From a virus: 22,676 nucleotides of DNA. Every line of letters begins with the position of its first letter. The stretch's first letter is position 1. Positions 20,000-22,676 of this stretch are shown here, piece by piece. The DNA lies in IMG/VR virus record IMGVR_UViG_3300037119_001982, positions 1 through 22,676 of that record. One strand, 5' to 3'. The notes beneath the pieces were generated by a model, which worked only from the letters and a program-made list of their open reading frames with translations, was not told the DNA's origin and did not search any database. Made by a program: the position numbers and the translations under genes.

Positions 20000-20196
20000 T
20001 TCGCCTCGTTTTGATCTCTGCCGTCTTCGCGATTGCCGGTTGTGCCAGCGGACAGACGAACCAAGTCGCCTACACACCTGGCGGATTCGGGAAACCGTGT
20101 CCCTCCGGCGTTGGCATGTGCTTCCAAGGGGGCAACTACCCGGCGTCGTATCTCGCCGAAGGCGGCAACCCGGACAAGGGCACAGACGGGAAGTAG
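19996..20196 (+). CDS. Small lipoprotein, possible lysogenic-conversion factor
   Basis: The 66-residue protein starts at ATG 19996, with AAAGGAG upstream (19982-19988). The N-terminus MIRLVLISAVFAIAGCASG is a lipoprotein signal with lipobox AIAG-C16. The mature part of about 50 residues has Gly and Pro in quantity and two Cys (KPCPSG, GMCFQGG) that could form a disulphide. It is coupled to the ribbon-helix-helix gene. Small phage lipoproteins expressed from a separate promoter in the late region are often superinfection-exclusion proteins that mask an outer-membrane receptor; that role is inference here. Ser/Asp at +2 sorting: Ala17 follows the Cys, suggesting outer-membrane localisation. Confidence 0.7.
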   Translation: MIRLVLISAVFAIAGCASGQTNQVAYTPGGFGKPCPSGVGMCFQGGNYPASYLAEGGNPDKGTDGK

Positions 20197-20222
20197 CAAG
20201 TTTTCCATCCAGAGGCTCATGG

Positions 20223-20732
20223 CTAGCTTTTTGCAGCGATAATCACGTCAACGTAGCTGATGTCCGGCGTGACATGCGTATGCCCGTTACCAGTACCCAT
20301 GTTCCCAGTCGTGCCGGTGCCGGTTGAGCCGGACACGCTGATTCCAGTAGCCGCACCGCTCACTGTGATTTCTGTGGGGCCAGCTATAGCGAGCGTCGTT
20401 GCGACTACGGCAGTCACGGCACCGCCGGTTCCGGTATTGGCAGCTACGTCCCCGCTGCCGGTCGCAGTGACACTCAAACTCGGAATGCTCAATCCGCTCG
20501 CCGGCAAATGGCCCGTGGTCAGCGTTGTGCTCCCTCCAGCGGCGTTAAATACGCTCGTGAACGCAGTGGCCCCTCCGCTTGAAGCAGTCCCGGTGACAAC
20601 CCGCATCGCCTTGTCGTTGTGCGTTGTCTGTTTCGTCCAACCAGGCGGGGCTGTAGTCTGCTGGAAGACCATAAGCGTTCCTGTCGGGAACGCACTCGCG
20701 TACATACCGCTTCCTGGGCGCTTATCTCTCAT
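20223..20732 (-). CDS. Tail-collar-type/short tail fibre protein
   Basis: The 169-residue protein has the familiar end motifs of phage tail-collar-type proteins: FPTGTLMVFQQTTAPPGWTK near the start (about 15-34), then HNDKAMRVVTG, and GHTHVTPDISYVDVIIAAK at the C-terminus. The intervening 100 residues are Gly/Ser/Thr/Val-rich repeats such as VSGAATGISVSGSTGTG. In related phages such proteins lie at the tail tip or base, next to receptor-binding proteins. ATG 20732 overlaps the stop of the preceding gene. The GHTH...DI-x-YVDVI ending is a strong family mark. Confidence 0.75.
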   Translation of the reverse strand: MRDKRPGSGMYASAFPTGTLMVFQQTTAPPGWTKQTTHNDKAMRVVTGTASSGGATAFTSVFNAAGGSTTLTTGHLPASGLSIPSLSVTATGSGDVAANTGTGGAVTAVVATTLAIAGPTEITVSGAATGISVSGSTGTGTTGNMGTGNGHTHVTPDISYVDVIIAAKS

Positions 20733-21073
20733 GTGATCCGGTTGACGTAGCCGTTGACGAGCACGACGTTCGCAGTCGCTGCGAACGCGGTGACGACCAC
20801 GCCGCCTGTGACCAGCAATCCGGGCACCACGAGAATCAGCCCGCCCTCGGCCGCAATCGTCTGCTCGATCAGATCGTCAGGTGAGGAGACTCCGCCGAAT
20901 TCGATGGTCAGCTTACGGTCGGTGGTGTCTGAGTTGACCGCCCACAGCCAGATTTCGTCAAGAGCCGTGGCGTGGGCAGTGTGGATCGTCGTCCCGAGCG
21001 TACTGGTCGGCACCACTTTGATGTTGCGGCCGCTCGTGCTCCCGGAGAGTTTGACCTTGCTGAAGGTAGCCAT
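20729..21073 (-). CDS. Putative small tail/virion protein (114 aa)
   Basis: The 114-residue protein is strand-rich: FSKVKLSGSTSGRNIKVV, ALDEIWLWAVNSDTTDRKLTIEFGG, then GGLILVVPGLLVTGGVVVTAFA and VVLVNGYVNRI. This looks like a compact beta-sandwich virion protein. Position between two tail-fibre-like proteins supports a structural role. No family name is recalled. ATG 21073 lies nine bases after the previous gene. Confidence 0.65.
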   Translation of the reverse strand: MATFSKVKLSGSTSGRNIKVVPTSTLGTTIHTAHATALDEIWLWAVNSDTTDRKLTIEFGGVSSPDDLIEQTIAAEGGLILVVPGLLVTGGVVVTAFAATANVVLVNGYVNRIT

Positions 21074-21082
21074 TTAGCGTCC

Positions 21083-21400
21083 TTAGCTGAAAACCTGCTG
21101 CGCGAGCACGATGCTATCGTGTTGCGCGTAATTCGTCCCGCCCATGCGGAATTCGGTCGCGATCATCGTGAACACGATGGACCCGTTGATCTTGAAGTCA
21201 ATCTGGTCATCCGTAGAGGCGGTGATGCTAGTGTCTGCGTCCGCATCGAGGATCAATTCGAATCCGTTCATATCGAACGCAGCCGTCACCGGAGAGACGA
21301 GGGATACTGGATTGCCGAGAATGTTGTTGAACTCGACGTTTAGGTCTGACGCATACAAAATCTCTCCGTCGTTCCAGACCTTCACTCTTGCCAGTGCCAC
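21083..21400 (-). CDS. Tail-fibre N-terminal-type virion protein (105 aa)
   Basis: The protein begins at GTG 21400, directly after the stop of the preceding gene. Residues 6-31, VKVWNDGEILYASDLNVEFNNILGNP, follow the 'VWxxGExLxASDLNAEFxNIL' pattern common at the N-terminus of phage tail-fibre and tail-knob proteins. The remainder is a short strand-rich region with DADADTSITASTDDQIDFKI and GSIVFTMIATEF, a repeat style typical of fibre shafts. At 105 residues it lacks a receptor-binding end, so it is probably an adaptor rather than a full fibre. Confidence 0.7.
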   Translation of the reverse strand: MALARVKVWNDGEILYASDLNVEFNNILGNPVSLVSPVTAAFDMNGFELILDADADTSITASTDDQIDFKINGSIVFTMIATEFRMGGTNYAQHDSIVLAQQVFS

Positions 21401-22676
21401 TTAACTATTCTCCGTATTGATCGCGTCAATGTGCATAGCCGCGGTGATCGAATGGCACTCGAGATCCTGGTAATTCGCCGAATCCCGAAGCTGGAATTGA
21501 ATGCTGCGAAATTCCCCACCCTGCTCGTTGAACTGGTGGAAGCGGTCTACGTATTGCGAGCCACCAAGCACTGACACGTCCAGCGTGAACTGATTGGAGG
21601 AAGCTGGCGCTAGCACGTCACCGCCGCCCTGCGCCATAGTAAGCGTCTGCTGTGCGGCACCATCCCTCTTCCAGCCGAAGGTAAAGTTGAAGTTGCCCTT
21701 TGGCGCGATGCCGATCGACCCCCATTCCGGGGTCTTCATCGTGCCGGGCTCGCCATAGTTCATGAACGGTGTCGTCACCTTGTAGGCAAGCCCGGTCGAA
21801 CCGTCAATAGAGCGATCTACGATGTTAAGTCGTCGCACGAAGCCGTCGTTCCCGCCGGCGAGCACACGGCGCAAGCCGTTCGTGTCGACGAACGTCCCCA
21901 GGCTCGCAGCGGCGTAGGAAGGAATCTTCGACCACCGGATGTTGTTCGGAGCGCCGCGGAAGTCCATCACCAGCACCTTGTTGTTCGTGTTAGATGTATC
22001 CCACGAGGCCGTGAAGTAGACGAGCCCGGAGAGCTGGTCTGTCGCCGCCCAGATGTTGCGCAGGCGATTGTAGTTAAGGTGGTTCCTGATCCAGCCGACG
22101 TTGATCGGGCGCGACAAAGACGCCTCGAAGAAGTCGCCGAAGGCCGCGGTCGACGAAAGGCTGTGGACCGAGCCGAACTGGCTCACGAAACCGATGTCGT
22201 CGGCGAATCGGAAGATCGAGTTGTGCCACGCCGCGCCCAGGCCGTACACGAACGGCATGCGCGCGAAGGCGTCGTCCCCCGTGGGGGCGGAGCCCGTGAT
22301 GCGGTGGATTGATCCCCTGTTCGGCCCCTTGAACACCCACAGGTCGTTCTTGTGGCTGATGATTCCGGTAATCATGTCGCCGTCGTCCGGGTCGATGTCG
22401 ATGGACCCGGAGCCAGCGCCGACCCAGTCCTCTGGGTTCACGTTCGCGCTGTAGTAGAGCCGCGAGGGGACGGCGTAGTTTCCTGCCGCCCATGCTCGGT
22501 TCTTGTGAGCGGTGCAGAAGGAAAAGCGCGGGGGAGTGCCGGCCAGGTTCTGCGCCGTGGTCTGGTCCCACGACCGCGGCACGTCGGCGGCGGCATCGGA
22601 TGAAATGATGAGGAGGTCGTCGAACGTGCAGTACGACGGCACGGCCCCCGCGGCGAGCCCGGTGAAGATGTTGGCG
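21401..22676 (-). CDS. Tail-nozzle-like beta-propeller protein (5' end beyond window)
   Basis: This gene is open at the right edge: 11 codons precede GTG 22642 in frame (ANIFTGLAAGA), so the true start lies outside. About 424 residues are visible. Repeated strand pairs with Trp and Gly suggest a beta-propeller: RLYYSANVNPEDWVGAG, MITGIISHKNDLWVFKG, IHRITGS, GSVHSLSSTAAFGD, LVYFTASWDTS and RRVLAGGNDGFVRRL. Such 'YYSxxxNPxxWxxxxSGxIxIDPDDG...' patterns occur in the tail nozzle or head-completion proteins of P22/epsilon15-like podoviruses. Being first of the visible late genes, with fibre proteins downstream, fits a nozzle or tail tube role. Exact homology is not tested. Confidence 0.75.
   Translation of the reverse strand, partial: ANIFTGLAAGAVPSYCTFDDLLIISSDAAADVPRSWDQTTAQNLAGTPPRFSFCTAHKNRAWAAGNYAVPSRLYYSANVNPEDWVGAGSGSIDIDPDDGDMITGIISHKNDLWVFKGPNRGSIHRITGSAPTGDDAFARMPFVYGLGAAWHNSIFRFADDIGFVSQFGSVHSLSSTAAFGDFFEASLSRPINVGWIRNHLNYNRLRNIWAATDQLSGLVYFTASWDTSNTNNKVLVMDFRGAPNNIRWSKIPSYAAASLGTFVDTNGLRRVLAGGNDGFVRRLNIVDRSIDGSTGLAYKVTTPFMNYGEPGTMKTPEWGSIGIAPKGNFNFTFGWKRDGAAQQTLTMAQGGGDVLAPASSNQFTLDVSVLGGSQYVDRFHQFNEQGGEFRSIQFQLRDSANYQDLECHSITAAMHIDAINTENS

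Noticed and set aside
19813-20220. 135-codon minus-strand ORF across the moron
   Set aside because: The product has no recognisable motif, while the opposite strand has a good promoter, a ribbon-helix-helix protein and a lipoprotein signal.
20197-20222. Bidirectional terminator between the lipoprotein and tail-collar genes
   Set aside because: The 26-base gap has no stable inverted repeat followed by T on either strand.
20223-22676. Diversity-generating retroelement as in BPP-1-like phages
   Set aside because: No reverse transcriptase gene or template/variable repeat pair with adenine-specific differences is visible in the window.
1-22676. tRNA or other structured RNA genes
   Set aside because: No cloverleaf-like pattern with the conserved T-loop GGTTCAANNC in a fitting context was found by eye; a tRNAscan run would settle it.

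Overview
The window is a stretch of a tailed-phage genome (prophage or free phage), GC-rich and densely coded. Almost every gene overlaps its neighbour by ATGA, GTGA or TGATG junctions. No bacterial chromosomal gene is recognisable. The order of the structural genes (tail-nozzle-like protein, small tail-fibre-type proteins, GNAT-like protein, two large putative ejection proteins, tailspike, lysis-type genes) and several protein signatures remind me of short-tailed temperate phages of the epsilon15 / BPP-1 / BcepC6B kind. A GC-rich proteobacterial host, perhaps a betaproteobacterium, is likely. Host and relatives are inferred from memory of families, not from a search.

Region 1 (1-1939, minus strand) is an early operon read leftwards: two tiny proteins, a PD-(D/E)XK nuclease of the Vsr/DUF559 type, two more small proteins, and a RepA/AAA_25-like ATPase cut by the left edge. 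Region 2 (1940-2011) is the divergent start region. Region 3 (2012-9243, plus strand) is the long accessory/recombination operon. It holds small proteins (several with Cys motifs), a conserved phage protein of possible recombination role, a tyrosine integrase, and a DUF6197-like protein with an internal 51-bp tandem duplication. It then holds a three-gene 7-deazaguanine cassette: a DpdA-like transglycosylase, a miniature QueF-like T-fold protein and a YhhQ/VUT-type queuosine-precursor transporter. A Dam-type N6-adenine methyltransferase, two hypotheticals and an HExxH metallopeptidase-like protein follow.

Region 4 (9272-22676, minus strand) is the late operon, read right to left. It runs from the nozzle-like protein (cut by the right edge) through tail and ejection proteins to a 911-residue tailspike built of two tandem pectin-lyase-type modules. 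It ends with a lysis-type cluster: holin-like and second membrane protein, DUF5675 protein, lipoprotein, small hypothetical. Inserted on the opposite strand at 19820-20196 is a two-gene 'moron': a consensus-like sigma70 promoter, an apparently leaderless ribbon-helix-helix regulator and a small lipoprotein.

The most interesting reading is that the phage salvages a deazaguanine precursor from the host (YhhQ), possibly alters its 7-substituent (mini-QueF) and places it in its DNA (DpdA). A Dam-type methyltransferase may add a second, independent DNA modification. The QueF-like protein is about half the length of normal QueF. It keeps the Cys and Asp of the catalytic CPxxxxPD motif but lacks room for the rest of the enzyme, so its reaction is open.
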